Shown: positions 34,681 through 43,874 of the stretch, in pieces
How the letters are laid out: each line of letters opens with the position of its first letter
Numbering within the stretch: position 1 is the stretch's first letter
Source of the DNA: Rhizobium sp. BK418
GTDB taxonomy: Bacteria > Pseudomonadota > Alphaproteobacteria > Rhizobiales > Rhizobiaceae
Length of the DNA stretch: 64,000 nt
Direction: 5' to 3'
Assembly (NCBI RefSeq): GCF_004341105.1
Contig: NZ_SLZK01000006.1
Coordinates: forward strand, 310,001 to 374,000
The notes under the pieces: model-generated
Told to the model about the DNA's origin: nothing
The model's database searches: none
The model's input: only the letters and a program-made list of their open reading frames with translations
Position numbers and translations under genes: made by a program

Positions 34681-35097
34681 GTAAGGAGAGATCTATATAG
34701 ACCCAGGTGCAGGATTATGAATGCGCGAAAATCCCGATAAGCTGCGTGAGCGTTCAATAGCGTCGGCGGCGGTTATCTTTGTCGTCCGATGTGAAGGTGA
34801 TACGGCGAAGGGCGTCCATCATGATGGAGATGAGGGCATTGCGCTTCTGGACGAGGTGTTTGCCGAAGAGGAAATTCGTGGCGGCTGGCTGCGTCAGTTG
34901 TTGGACCTCACAGTTCCCAACGGCGCCTACTGGCTGGTCACCGTAATTTTGATCGCTTGTCGACTGCCGCGGCGGATTCTACCAAATGGATGATCGATAG
35001 TTTACGCAAGCATTGATACCTGTGCGGCCGGCGGACATGGATCCTCCGAGCGCCACCGGAAGCGGACGTCGGACAGAGAAATGGCTTCCTCGGATTT
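34681..35097. other. Intergenic stretch with no convincing gene
   Basis: The only candidate is a 90-codon plus-strand frame at 34721-34993 that begins with ATG after a weak GCAGGA. Its product (IASAAVIFVVRCEGDTAKGV, then a hydrophobic end) matches nothing recognised and lacks supporting context. No repeat or promoter was identified. Confidence 0.4.
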
Positions 35098-35712
35098 TTA
35101 ATCGGGTACCGTCCACTTTCGAGCTGCTTCGCGCACTAACCGCCATCGGGCAAGCTCAAGTGTAGCGTCGGCCAATGCGCGATGCACGGGGACCGCCGCC
35201 TTGCTTTCCTCGATGATCTTGTCAACCAGCTTCGATGTCTCCGTTTCGGAAGCTGCTGCTCCAATGATTTCCCGCGCCGTCGCCAGAAATACGTCGCGCG
35301 ACTTGCCGAGTCTCAAGGCATGCCGTGGAAAGCCGCTGGCGCGCAGGAGAATGCTCAGCCATTTTCCATCCCACGACGGCGCGCTGGCATAAAGATCATG
35401 CCCCGTCAGAACCTCGATCATCTCCGTGGCCACCTGATTTACTGGCAGGCCCTGGGATGCCAGCAACTCCCTCGAGATTCCGTGGATCGCTTCCGCGTCT
35501 TCTGCCCAATCACTCCAGTCGGCCGCGGGCCGGATCAGGATAGAACGCGAGCGGCCGTCTTCGAATGCCCAGGCAACCTCGATCGGCACACTTTTCTTGC
35601 TAAGGGACGAGGCCTCAAAATCCAGAAATACGATCAATGCAGCGCGACAGGTAGATGCTGTCCTCCAGCGAAAGCCTTTGTCCCGATCTGCCGGAGCCTT
35701 GGCGACGATCAT
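35098..35712 (-). CDS. DEDD-family 3'-5' exonuclease (RNase T/DnaQ-like)
   Basis: Protein of up to 204 residues. The exonuclease I motif is FLDFEASSL with the Asp-Glu pair, exonuclease II includes the HGIS stretch, and exonuclease III is HRALADATLELA with His and Asp, giving a DEDDh set. The first 25 residues are not family-like, so a TTG at 35637, just before IVFLDFE, may be the real start. It lies 33 bases after the ATPase gene on the same strand and could be read through from the ABC operon, but there is no functional link. Confidence 0.8.
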   Translation of the reverse strand: MIVAKAPADRDKGFRWRTASTCRAALIVFLDFEASSLSKKSVPIEVAWAFEDGRSRSILIRPAADWSDWAEDAEAIHGISRELLASQGLPVNQVATEMIEVLTGHDLYASAPSWDGKWLSILLRASGFPRHALRLGKSRDVFLATAREIIGAAASETETSKLVDKIIEESKAAVPVHRALADATLELARWRLVREAARKWTVPD

Positions 35713-35745
35713 GTGGACGAAAACCGAGCCTACAGCCGGCCGCAG

Positions 35746-36825
35746 TTACTTGTCGAGCCGCATGCCTTCGGTATTGAAGACGTGCAGATGAACGGGATCG
35801 CAGGTGAAGGCAAGCTCGCTGCCGGTGGCGATGTTAGAGGAGCCTCTATATTCGACGGTCAGCGGCTGACCGTCGCCAAGCTGGCAGTAGAGGAATTGAG
35901 TACCACCGAGATATTCGTCAAAATCGACCGTAGCTTGAAGGGCTTCGTCTTGCGGTCCTACGGCAATCCTTAGATGTTCGGGGCGCGCGCCGAGAGTGAT
36001 CTTTTGTCCCTGGCTCAGGCCGGCCCCGCCGATCGGCGAGCGAATCCGGTTGCCGGCCACCTTGATAGTGCCGTCGCCTTCCCAGCTTGCCTCCAAGAGA
36101 TTCATACGGGGAGAGCCAATGAAGCCCGCGACGAAGACATTGTTCGGCCGCTCGTAGATTTCGCGCGGCGTTCCTGCCTGCTCGATGTAGCCATCGCGCA
36201 GCACAACGATCTTGTCGGCAAGCGTCATGGCTTCAGTCTGGTCATGCGTGACGTAGATCATCGTGTTGCCGAGCTCGCGGTGGAGCCTGGCAATCTCGAT
36301 GCGCATCGAGACACGCAGCTCCGCATCGAGATTCGACAGCGGTTCGTCGAACAGGAAGACATCCGGCTTGCGCACGATCGCGCGGCCGATCGCCACGCGC
36401 TGCCGCTGGCCGCCGGAGAGCTGGCCGGGCCGGCGGTCCAGTAGGTGGTCAATCTTCAGGATCGCCGAGGCGGCCTTGACGCGGGCCTCGATTTCCGAGG
36501 TCTGCGTTCCGGCCATTTTCAGGCCAAAGGCAAGATTGTCGCGCACACTCATATGCGGATAGAGCGCGTAGGACTGGAAGACCATGGCGATGCCGCGATC
36601 GGAAGGATCGAGATCGGTGACATTGCGTCCCTTGATCTCGATCTCGCCGTCGGTGACATCCTCCAGCCCGGCGATCATGCGCAGCAGCGTCGATTTTCCG
36701 CATCCCGAGGGGCCGACGAAGACGACGAAGGATCCCTCTGATATGGTCAGGTCGATGCCATGGATGACTTCCAGATTGCCGAAACTCTTGCGAATTTCGG
36801 TCAGTACAACGCCCGTATCCGTCAT
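35746..36825 (-). CDS. ABC transporter ATP-binding protein, UgpC/MalK type
   Basis: ATPase of 359 residues that powers the sugar importer encoded upstream. Walker A GPSGCGKST, the Q-loop VFQSYALYPHM, the signature LSGGQRQRVA, Walker B VFLFDEP and the H-loop VTHDQTEA are all intact. A C-terminal MalK-type regulatory OB-fold domain (ITLGARPEHLRI, DEYLGGTQFLYCQLG) follows. The true start is at 36825, one base after the GH127 stop; the open frame above it overlaps that gene. It may also serve the ATPase-less importer at 6255-9332. Confidence 0.93.
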   Translation of the reverse strand: MTDTGVVLTEIRKSFGNLEVIHGIDLTISEGSFVVFVGPSGCGKSTLLRMIAGLEDVTDGEIEIKGRNVTDLDPSDRGIAMVFQSYALYPHMSVRDNLAFGLKMAGTQTSEIEARVKAASAILKIDHLLDRRPGQLSGGQRQRVAIGRAIVRKPDVFLFDEPLSNLDAELRVSMRIEIARLHRELGNTMIYVTHDQTEAMTLADKIVVLRDGYIEQAGTPREIYERPNNVFVAGFIGSPRMNLLEASWEGDGTIKVAGNRIRSPIGGAGLSQGQKITLGARPEHLRIAVGPQDEALQATVDFDEYLGGTQFLYCQLGDGQPLTVEYRGSSNIATGSELAFTCDPVHLHVFNTEGMRLDK

Positions 36826-36826
36826 T

Positions 36827-38767
36827 TTATGCACCACGCGCCTCGCCGGATCTGACCCAGACGAGCATCTCGCCCGGCTCGCGATTGTCCCAGAAGGGAT
36901 AGGGCACGAAACGTGCGCTCGCCTGCTTTGCTGCCGGTGGAGAGGTGCGGTAGAGGGCAGAACCCCAATCGGCCGTATCACGGCTGACGGGAAGTTCGAG
37001 GGCGACCGCGCCGCGAAGGCCGGAGATTTCCGAGGTCTTTGCCTGCGAGACATCGGCGGAGAGCGTAATGCCGTTCAGTCCAGCACCATTGTCGGTCTCC
37101 TCGACGCAATAGACCATCGGACCACGCATCAGCGCGGTGCGGCCGGCATCCTGGCGGACCAGCGGGTTGGCGAAAAGTTTGCGCGCAACGAGCGGGATCG
37201 ACAGATCGACCTTGTCGCCGCTTTTCCAGTCGCGTTCGATGCGTGCATAGCCGTCGGTCAGCACGCATGCCAGATCGAGCTTTTCGCCATTGATGGAAAG
37301 CGCCGCACCGTCAGCCCATTCCGGGATACGCAGCGACAGCGCGAAATGAGCCTGGCGGTCGAGCGTCAGGTCAAAATGGATCGCGCCATCCCAGGGGTAA
37401 CGCGTCTGCTGCGAAAGCTCGACTTTGGCGCCCGCGAGATCGAAGCGCGCCTTGCTTTCCCCATAGAGGTGCACGGCGATTTCGTCTTCGGCAATCGCAT
37501 ACATGTAGGAGCCGACAGAGGCGAGCAGGCGGGCGATGTTCGGCGGGCAGCAGGGGCAATGGTGCCAGATCCAGCGATGGTGCTTGCCAGCGCTCTCCAG
37601 CGGGTTTTCGTAGAAGAAGCGCGTGCCGTCGAGCGAAAGGCCGGCCATGGCGCCATTATAGAGCGCCTGCTCCATGATATCGGCATAGCGCCGGTTCGGG
37701 CCGCGACCGAGCATGCGATTTGCCCAGAAGACGAGACCGACCGAGGCGCAGGTCTCGGCATAGGCGCTTTCGTTCGGCAGGTCGTAATAGTCGGTGAAAC
37801 CTTCGTTTGCGGCTGCCGGGCCGATGCCGCCGGTGACGTACATCTGCTTGGTCGTCAGGTCCTCCCAGAGGGTTTCGAGGGCTGCGGTCAAGGTATCGTC
37901 ATTATATTCGGTGGCGATGTCGGCCATGCCGGCGTAGAGGTACATGGCGCGCACCGCATGGCCGACGACTTTCTTCTGTTCGCGCACCGGCAGGTGCGCC
38001 TGACCATATTCATAGGTTTTCTGATGGAAGTCGGCAGCGCTGCGGCCGTCCCGGATGGCCTCTTCGGTGAAGAAATGCGGCTCGGTGCCGCGCTCGTCGA
38101 TGAAGAACTTTGAGAGGTCGAGATACTTTTTCTCGCCGGTCACGCGCGCCAGCTTGACGAGCGCCAATTCAATTTCCTCGTGGCCGCAATAGCCGGGGAT
38201 CTGGCCGGGGCCGTGGCCGAAGACGGTGATCAGGTAATCGGCATAGCGGCACATGATGTCGAGCAGTTTTTTCTTCCCGGTTGCCTGATAATAGGCGACG
38301 GCGCCTTCAATCAGGTGCCCGGCGCAATAGAGTTCGTGATGGTCGCGCAGGTTCGTCCAGCGCCGGCCGGGCTGAACACGCTGGAACCAGGCGTTCAGAT
38401 AGCCGTCCTTGTCCTGCAGCTTTTCATACATGTCGATGATTTCGTCGACGCGGGCTTCGAGCTTTGGATTGGGCCGACGGTAGAGCGAATAGGCAACGGT
38501 CTCGATCGACTTGCCGAGATCGCTGTCCCAGAACATTTGCGTCGAGCCGCCCCAGGGGCCGATCGGAATGACAACGCCCGGGCTCGGCTGAGTCACGTCG
38601 ATCGCCTGTAGCATGCCGGCCTCAACGCAGCGGTCGAGTAGCGTTTCGGCGGTGGAATCGCAGATCGCATCCTGACGATCGCCAAACAGGCCGTGCAGCT
38701 CGACGCTTGGCACGGGCAGGGGACGGAACTGGCGGTCTCTCTTCGGCTTGTTCATAATTTCATCCAT
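36827..38767 (-). CDS. GH127 beta-L-arabinofuranosidase
   Basis: Glycosidase of 646 residues, DUF1680/GH127 family, which releases beta-L-arabinofuranose from arabino-oligosaccharides such as those on plant hydroxyproline-rich glycoproteins. The cysteine-zinc active site is recognisable: Glu322 in ANEGF, Glu338 and Cys340 in YAETCAS, and the pair Cys406-Cys407 in CPCCPPN, corresponding to the zinc ligands and nucleophile of the characterised enzyme HypBA1. No signal peptide is seen, so it acts in the cytoplasm on imported oligosaccharide. An internal ATG at 38755 is an alternative start. It sits inside the ABC operon, 15 bases after a permease gene. Confidence 0.9.
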   Translation of the reverse strand: MDEIMNKPKRDRQFRPLPVPSVELHGLFGDRQDAICDSTAETLLDRCVEAGMLQAIDVTQPSPGVVIPIGPWGGSTQMFWDSDLGKSIETVAYSLYRRPNPKLEARVDEIIDMYEKLQDKDGYLNAWFQRVQPGRRWTNLRDHHELYCAGHLIEGAVAYYQATGKKKLLDIMCRYADYLITVFGHGPGQIPGYCGHEEIELALVKLARVTGEKKYLDLSKFFIDERGTEPHFFTEEAIRDGRSAADFHQKTYEYGQAHLPVREQKKVVGHAVRAMYLYAGMADIATEYNDDTLTAALETLWEDLTTKQMYVTGGIGPAAANEGFTDYYDLPNESAYAETCASVGLVFWANRMLGRGPNRRYADIMEQALYNGAMAGLSLDGTRFFYENPLESAGKHHRWIWHHCPCCPPNIARLLASVGSYMYAIAEDEIAVHLYGESKARFDLAGAKVELSQQTRYPWDGAIHFDLTLDRQAHFALSLRIPEWADGAALSINGEKLDLACVLTDGYARIERDWKSGDKVDLSIPLVARKLFANPLVRQDAGRTALMRGPMVYCVEETDNGAGLNGITLSADVSQAKTSEISGLRGAVALELPVSRDTADWGSALYRTSPPAAKQASARFVPYPFWDNREPGEMLVWVRSGEARGA

Positions 38768-38782
38768 CTCGTTGAAAAGTCA

Positions 38783-39649
38783 TCATTTCACCGCGCCGGC
38801 CATGAGCCCGCGCATGTAGTAGCGTTGCAGAAGCAGGAAGACGATCAGGCAGGGGATCGTCATGACGATGACACCCGCCTGTACCGCGCCCCAGTTGATG
38901 GCGCCGAGGCGCCCGGCGCGCACCGCCGTCATCAGGACGGGAAGCGTGTATTTCTCATTGCTGGAAAGCAGGACGAGAGCGGCAAGGAACTCGTTCCAGG
39001 CATTGAGGAAGGCAAAGATAGCGACCGTCGCGATGCCTGGCAGCACCAGCGGCAGGAGCACGCGGATCAACAACCTCAGATCCCGCGCACCATCGATGCG
39101 CGCCGCCTCCTCGATTTCCTTCGGCACGGTGTCAAAGGCATTGCGCATCATGAAGACGGAGAAGGGTAACTGCAACGTGACGTAGACGAGGGTGAGCCCC
39201 AGCAGCGAATTGTTGAGACCGAGCCTCGCCAGGATGATGAAGAGCGGGGTCAAGATCGATTGGAACGGGATCATCAGTGTGGCGATGATCAGCACGAAGA
39301 GCGCGTTCTTCATGGGAAAGCGATAGCGCGAGAAGCCGTAGCCGGCGAGCAGGCTGACGGCTACCGTCAGCAGTACCGTTGCCAGTGAAACGAAGAGCGA
39401 GTTGATCATGTGCTGCCAGATGCCGGCGCCGAACGTATCGAGCAGTGCATAGGCGTCGAAGCTGACTCCGGTCGTCGGCCATGGTGGTAGCGGCGGCAGG
39501 CTTGCCTCGGTCCCGTGCCGGAACGAGGCGAGCAGCGTGATGATGAACGGGGCCAGGAAGAAGATCGAGATGGCGATACCGGCAATATGATAGGCCGATT
39601 GCGATCTGAAGCGCTTGCGGGCGCGGCGTTGCTTGGAGGAGATCATCAA
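38783..39649 (-). CDS. Sugar ABC transporter permease, MalG-like
   Basis: Permease of 288 residues with six predicted membrane segments. The coupling loop IEEAARIDGARDLRLLIRVL and the following PLVLPG are the EAA motif, and FAFLNAWNEFLAALVL is the typical MalG end region. It overlaps the MalF-like gene by four bases and is followed by the GH127 gene. The importer probably takes up an arabinose-containing oligosaccharide. Confidence 0.92.
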   Translation of the reverse strand: MMISSKQRRARKRFRSQSAYHIAGIAISIFFLAPFIITLLASFRHGTEASLPPLPPWPTTGVSFDAYALLDTFGAGIWQHMINSLFVSLATVLLTVAVSLLAGYGFSRYRFPMKNALFVLIIATLMIPFQSILTPLFIILARLGLNNSLLGLTLVYVTLQLPFSVFMMRNAFDTVPKEIEEAARIDGARDLRLLIRVLLPLVLPGIATVAIFAFLNAWNEFLAALVLLSSNEKYTLPVLMTAVRAGRLGAINWGAVQAGVIVMTIPCLIVFLLLQRYYMRGLMAGAVK

Positions 39650-40557
39650 CGCTCCTCCCCAACACGCAGCAGCCAGAGCTGAACGATGGAGATCGCAACC
39701 AGAATCGCCAGAAGCACGATCGAAAGGGCGGATCCGTAACCGAGGTTGAAGGATACGAAGGACTGGTTGAAGATGTAGTAGACGACCGAGATCATCTTGT
39801 TCTGCGGTCCGCCCGACGTCATGATGTAGAATTGATCGAAAGCGAGGATCGAGCCGGTAACCGAGACGATCAGCGCCAGCGCAATCGTCTTGCGCATCAG
39901 CGGCAAGGTCAGATGCCGGAAGCGCTGCCAGCGGCCGGCGCCATCGATGCGGGCCGCCTCCGTCAGTTCGGATGGAATGGCCTGCAGCCCCGTCAACAGG
40001 ATGATCATCGTAAAGCCGGCGATCTTCCAGACGACCATGACGATGATGGTTGCAAAAGCGGTATCAAAAGTGGCCATGATATTGGGGCTTCGCTCGACGA
40101 GGCCGAGGGCGCGAAGCGCCGGCCCAAAGAAGCCGCTATCGACATTGGCAAGCCAGACCCAGAGCAGTGACGCAGTCGCCAGCCCCACCACGACAGGCAG
40201 GAAGATGATCGTTCGGTAGGTACTGACGAAGCGGCGTTCCCTCTCGGCGAAGATCGCCAGCGGAAAGGCGACCGCGAAGATCGCGATGGTAACGATGACC
40301 GTGTAATAGGCGGTGAAGTTCAGCGCCGCCATAAAACGGCTGTCGTTCCACATGCGGGTATAATTGGCAAAGCCGATCCAGCGAGCAGCACCCATCAGCG
40401 GCCAATTGTGCAGGCTCATCCAGCCCGTGAAGAGGACGGGCATGACGAAGAAGACGATGACGAGCGCCATGGCTGGCGCGATGTAAAGAAAGCCGCGCCA
40501 TTGCGACCTCCGCCGCTTTCGGACAGCGCGCGTACGCTGTGGACCGGAACCGGTCAT
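39646..40557 (-). CDS. Sugar ABC transporter permease, MalF-like
   Basis: Permease of 303 residues. A basic N-terminus (RTRAVRKRRRSQWRG) precedes the first of about six membrane segments. The EAA loop is LTEAARIDGAGRWQRFRHLT followed by LPLMRK. GGAGG lies at good distance before the start. It follows the binding-protein gene and the double hairpin at 40596-40634, and its stop overlaps the start of the MalG-like gene. Confidence 0.92.
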   Translation of the reverse strand: MTGSGPQRTRAVRKRRRSQWRGFLYIAPAMALVIVFFVMPVLFTGWMSLHNWPLMGAARWIGFANYTRMWNDSRFMAALNFTAYYTVIVTIAIFAVAFPLAIFAERERRFVSTYRTIIFLPVVVGLATASLLWVWLANVDSGFFGPALRALGLVERSPNIMATFDTAFATIIVMVVWKIAGFTMIILLTGLQAIPSELTEAARIDGAGRWQRFRHLTLPLMRKTIALALIVSVTGSILAFDQFYIMTSGGPQNKMISVVYYIFNQSFVSFNLGYGSALSIVLLAILVAISIVQLWLLRVGEER

Positions 40558-40595
40558 CGAAACCTCCGCATCTTAGCTATTGTCAGTCTTGTATC

Positions 40596-40634
40596 GGCCG
40601 GGGAACTGCCACCGTCCCCCGGCCCACGGCCGGG
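40596..40634 (-). promoter_or_regulatory. Two competing hairpins between binding protein and permease
   Basis: GGCCGGGG (40596-40603) pairs with CCCCGGCC (40617-40624). The same right arm can instead pair in the stem CCCGGCC / GGCCGGG (40618-40624 with 40628-40634, loop CAC). The folds are mutually exclusive. Both are GC-only stems without a T-tract. The placement, right after the binding-protein stop, matches the other ABC operons here. Confidence 0.65.
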
Positions 40635-40638
40635 AGAG

Positions 40639-41877
40639 TTATTGGCCGCTGTCGATGATGGACTGCATCTCGGACTGTGCGTTCGAGAAAGCGCCATCGA
40701 TGTCATCGCCGAAGATCGCGGCGTTGGTGAAGGTTGCCCAGGGGCCGTTCGCGCTGTTTATCAGGTCGTTGAACTGCAGCGTGTAGGGTGTCTTGGCGAC
40801 CGAGATCGCCTTGAGGCCCACCTGCATGCGCGGATCGAGGCCGGCAAGAACCTGGTCGGCAATGTCGCCACGGGTCGGCAGGCTGCCATATTTCGCCATG
40901 ACCTTCTGGCCATCCATCGAATAGATATACTCGAGGAATTCCTTGACGGCATCGAGCTTCTTCGTGCCCTTGGTAATGACGAAATTGTCGCCGCCGGCAA
41001 ACGACGACGCCTTGCCATCGACACTCGGGATCAGTGTCACGCCGAAATTGATGTCAGGATATTGCGTGACGAGCGTACCGATGGCGAAAGCGCCGAGGCT
41101 CTGCTGGCCGATCTTGCCATTGGTAAAGGTCAGGAAGTTGGTGCCGTTGTCACTGGCAGCACTGGCAGGAACGAGATCCTTCTTGACCATATCGCGATAG
41201 TAGCCGACGGCCTTGCGCATCTGTGGCGTATCGAGCGTCGCGGTCTTGCCGTCCTCCGAAAGGATATCGGCGCCTGCACCCCAGACGAGCGGCGTGAAGG
41301 TGAAGATCATGCAGCCGCCGCAGCCGCCACCCGAGAAGTAGAATCCGTAGGTGTCGTCACCGAGCTTGCGGATCTTCTCGGCATTCGCCTCGATTTCCTC
41401 CCAGGTCGTGGGTGCCTTTTCGGGGTCAAGGCCGGCCTTTTTATAGAGGTCCTTGTTCCAGGCAAAGACAGAGGTCTCAACCGACAGCGGCAGACCGTAG
41501 ATCTTATCCTGATAGGTGCCCAGTTTGACATGCGACGGCGACAGCGAATTGAAATAGGGCAGGCTCTTTGCCCAGTCGGTCAGGTCTTCGAGCTGACCCG
41601 CCGCTGCGAAGGCCGGGGTGTAGATCAGGTCCATCGACAGGGCGTCGGGCGCCTGGCCGCCGGCGATTGCCGTTGCGTATTTCTGCACGAGCTCGCCAAA
41701 AGGTACTTCGGTTGCGACAACCTGATTTTCGTGGCTCGCATTGTAGGACTCGACGACCTTCTTGAAGGCATCGCCGATACCCGAACGGACCCACATTTCG
41801 ATCTTTTCAGCGGCCGATGCCGTCGAGACCAGGCAGAGGGTGGCAAGGCTGGTTGCCACCAATAGACGCTTCATCAT
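40639..41877 (-). CDS. Sugar ABC transporter substrate-binding protein (family 1)
   Basis: Periplasmic protein of 412 residues. The chosen start has GGGAGGAG upstream and gives a signal peptide (MMKRLLVATSLATLCLVSTA, cut after SASA). The mature protein has the family 1 features VPFGELVQKYATAIAGGQAP, LPLSVETSVFAWNKDLYKKA and TWEEIEANAEKI. An unusual GGGCGGC stretch in the middle may form a disulfide. It lies 40 bases after the lacI-type gene and probably shares its promoter. The GH127 enzyme in the operon suggests beta-L-arabino-oligosaccharides as ligand. Confidence 0.9.
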   Translation of the reverse strand: MMKRLLVATSLATLCLVSTASAAEKIEMWVRSGIGDAFKKVVESYNASHENQVVATEVPFGELVQKYATAIAGGQAPDALSMDLIYTPAFAAAGQLEDLTDWAKSLPYFNSLSPSHVKLGTYQDKIYGLPLSVETSVFAWNKDLYKKAGLDPEKAPTTWEEIEANAEKIRKLGDDTYGFYFSGGGCGGCMIFTFTPLVWGAGADILSEDGKTATLDTPQMRKAVGYYRDMVKKDLVPASAASDNGTNFLTFTNGKIGQQSLGAFAIGTLVTQYPDINFGVTLIPSVDGKASSFAGGDNFVITKGTKKLDAVKEFLEYIYSMDGQKVMAKYGSLPTRGDIADQVLAGLDPRMQVGLKAISVAKTPYTLQFNDLINSANGPWATFTNAAIFGDDIDGAFSNAQSEMQSIIDSGQ

Positions 41878-41917
41878 GGCTCTCCTCCCAATAAGGCGCG
41901 TCTCCTTCGCGCCGTTG

Positions 41918-42952
41918 CTATATTCTGGGGGTGTCTCCCCCGCATGATTGCCGCACGACGAGACGGCACGGCAGTTTCCTGATGCCAGGCTCCACCGGGC
42001 GGCCCTCAGCAAGCGCCAGAACGGTCAACCCCGCCTGCCGCCCAAGTTCCTTCAACTCCATATCCACCGTTGTCAGCGGCGGACGCGTCTGGGCGGCGAC
42101 AATCTCCCAATTGTCGAAGCCGACCACCGAAACATCCTGCGGCACGCGGATGCCGCGCTCGCGCAGCGCATCGATGACACCGCGCGCAATCTGATCATTG
42201 CCGCAGAAGATGCCGTCGGGCTTTTCGCCGCTGCCGCTCCACAATTTCGCGACGGCTTCGTGGCCCCAGCTTTCCGACCAGACCCCGAACAGGACCGGCC
42301 GCTCTTCTCCTGCAACCCTGCAATAGGCATCGGCGCGCTCGCGCACCGAGAAGAAACTCTCTGGCCCGGTGACATGCACGATGCGCTTGCGCCCAAGCTT
42401 TGCCAGCCACTCGACGGCAAGTTGCGCGCCCTGTGCATCATCGGAGCGAAACGTCACGGTCCCGGGCGCTCCCTCTGTAAAGGCGTAGACGACAGGTACG
42501 TTCAAATTGGACAGATCGATCGGCAACCGTCTATCCAGACGCTTTCCTGTCGCAATGATGCCGTCGACCTGTTTGTCGAGCATCGCCTCCACATGAATCT
42601 GCCCGAGTGCAGGATCCTCCTCGATCGCGCATAGAAATACCGAAACACCATGATCGACGAGAGCATCCGATATGCCCGCCATGACCGGCAGCGTGAAACG
42701 GCCGTAGGTGTCGTTGGTCAGAAGCCCGATTGTGAAACTGCGCTTGCTGAGCAGCCCCCTTGCCAGGGCATTTGGCCTGTAACCGATCTCGGCTGCAATG
42801 CGTTTGACCCGCTCACGCGTTTCAAGTCCCATCCGCCCTGTATCGTTGAGGGCCTTCGATGCCGTGGAGATGCTGATACCGGCAGCCGCCGCGACGTCAT
42901 GAATGGTGATTCTGCCTCTTTTTCCTTCCGCTGTGTCCAGTCGCTCCTCCAT
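41918..42952 (-). CDS. LacI family transcriptional regulator
   Basis: Repressor of about 344 residues at the head of the arabinoside operon. The N-terminal helix-turn-helix and hinge read TIHDVAAAAGISISTASKAL, then YRPNALARGL, the classic LacI pattern; the rest is a periplasmic-binding-protein-like sensor (TIGLLTNDTYGRFTLPVMAG, then CGNDQIARGV and VSVVGFDNWE). The ATG at 42952 is preferred because the open frame above it begins with TTG inside the operator region. Two LacI-type operators sit directly upstream, so it should repress its own operon and be released by the imported sugar or a product. Confidence 0.92.
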   Translation of the reverse strand: MEERLDTAEGKRGRITIHDVAAAAGISISTASKALNDTGRMGLETRERVKRIAAEIGYRPNALARGLLSKRSFTIGLLTNDTYGRFTLPVMAGISDALVDHGVSVFLCAIEEDPALGQIHVEAMLDKQVDGIIATGKRLDRRLPIDLSNLNVPVVYAFTEGAPGTVTFRSDDAQGAQLAVEWLAKLGRKRIVHVTGPESFFSVRERADAYCRVAGEERPVLFGVWSESWGHEAVAKLWSGSGEKPDGIFCGNDQIARGVIDALRERGIRVPQDVSVVGFDNWEIVAAQTRPPLTTVDMELKELGRQAGLTVLALAEGRPVEPGIRKLPCRLVVRQSCGGDTPRI

Positions 42953-42963
42953 CGAACTTGCGA

Positions 42964-43013
42964 TGAGAAAAGCTTTTCCCAAAACACTTGTCAAGTGGGA
43001 AAAGGTTTTCTCA
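42964..43013. promoter_or_regulatory. Pair of LacI operators with embedded promoter
   Basis: TGAGAAAAGCTTTTCCCA (42964-42981) and, in inverse orientation, TGGGAAAAGGTTTTCTCA (42996-43013) have centres 32 bp apart, about three helical turns. Between them CACTTG-T-CAAGTG is a third palindrome, and on the minus strand it contains a TTGACA -35-like hexamer (42994-42989). This is the control region of the lacI-ABC-GH127 operon. Confidence 0.7.
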
Positions 43014-43125
43014 CTAATAGTTGCGCGACGCCCGTGGGGATAAGATGACGCGGCGGCGTCAACAGTGCGCCGGCTTCTGATAGAGGGCGGTCAGGCGGCA
43101 ATCGTCAGTATGGAAAAGCAATCAC

Positions 43126-43479
43126 TTACAGGTAACCGATATGGTCGCCGAAAGGCACATCCTCGTCCAAATTGCCGGTGCCTATACGTTCGCTTTCGCC
43201 GGAGAGGCGTTCTTCGTCCGGGTTGACGTCATCCGCGTGCGGGTGCGCAGAATGATGATCGAGATGCCGATCTGCTGCCCGATCATCACCTTCGTCGACA
43301 CGTTTGTGATCGCTAGCAGCGGCGTGATACTCGCCCTTTTTCTCTTTGCCGGCAGTGATCTCCGCCTGCCGTTCGGCAACCCAGGCATTATCGGGCTCGG
43401 AGCCGATGGAGGTGCTGTGATTTATATGGGTGGCCGAGGGAGCAGCGGTGGGCGCGGTGGGTGCAATCTTTTCGACCAT
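43126..43479 (-). CDS. Hypothetical hydrophilic protein
   Basis: Protein of 117 residues rich in Asp, His, Glu and Ala, probably disordered (ASDHKRVDEGDDRAADRHLD, HHSAHPHADDVNPDEERL), with a Pro/Ala/Thr-rich start (APTAPTAAPSATHINHST). AGGGAG is placed well before the ATG, which favours this strand over the overlapping plus-strand frame. His/Asp clusters could bind metal, but this is a guess. It stands alone between the lacI operator region and an intergenic stretch. No family was recognised. Confidence 0.55.
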   Translation of the reverse strand: MVEKIAPTAPTAAPSATHINHSTSIGSEPDNAWVAERQAEITAGKEKKGEYHAAASDHKRVDEGDDRAADRHLDHHSAHPHADDVNPDEERLSGESERIGTGNLDEDVPFGDHIGYL

Positions 43480-43874
43480 TGAAGCTCCCTGATTTGTTGC
43501 CCCCCGGCCGATTGGTCAGGGCTCGGGCTTTCGGCGTGCCAGCGGATGTGCTGAGCATTGGTATTGTACTGATCACGACCTCTCGTCTCGGCGGATAGCG
43601 CGCCAGATCGGACCTGCGACATCACTGGCATAGTATCCAGCCATGACACAGGCAATACCTGCAGAGGAAATGCAGCGGAAGCTAAGCTGATCGGCCCGTG
43701 GATGCGATTGCTCGGTGGCAATTAGCCTGCGGTTGACGACTTCTTCTTCCTCTTCTGGAACCGTACCGGAACGCTATCAACAAAAGCTCCTGATATGGAT
43801 GCTCTGCTAACCGTCGTAAAACTCCGACAGAGTGTTATAAGCCAAGACGACTGAATTCTGCTTCGAGGAATGCC
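43480..43874. other. Intergenic region without a supported gene
   Basis: About 395 bases between the small hydrophilic-protein gene and the flavin oxidoreductase. A 99-codon minus-strand frame enters it from 43721 but has no ribosome site and an unlikely product. No convincing promoter, repeat or terminator was found. Confidence 0.5.

Noticed and set aside
34721..34993. 90-codon plus-strand ORF
   Set aside because: Weak ribosome site, no family, no neighbours to support it; left as part of an intergenic region.
36584..38113. 509-codon plus-strand frame opposite the GH127 gene and ATPase
   Set aside because: The minus strand has complete GH127 and ATPase motifs, so this frame is an antisense shadow.
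40408..41865. 485-codon plus-strand frame opposite the binding protein
   Set aside because: The minus-strand protein has signal peptide, ribosome site and family motifs; the plus frame has none.
43141..43482. 113-codon plus-strand hydrophobic frame overlapping the hypothetical gene at 43126-43479
   Set aside because: The minus-strand frame has a well-placed AGGGAG site; the plus frame has none and its hydrophobicity is the expected mirror of an Asp/His-rich protein.
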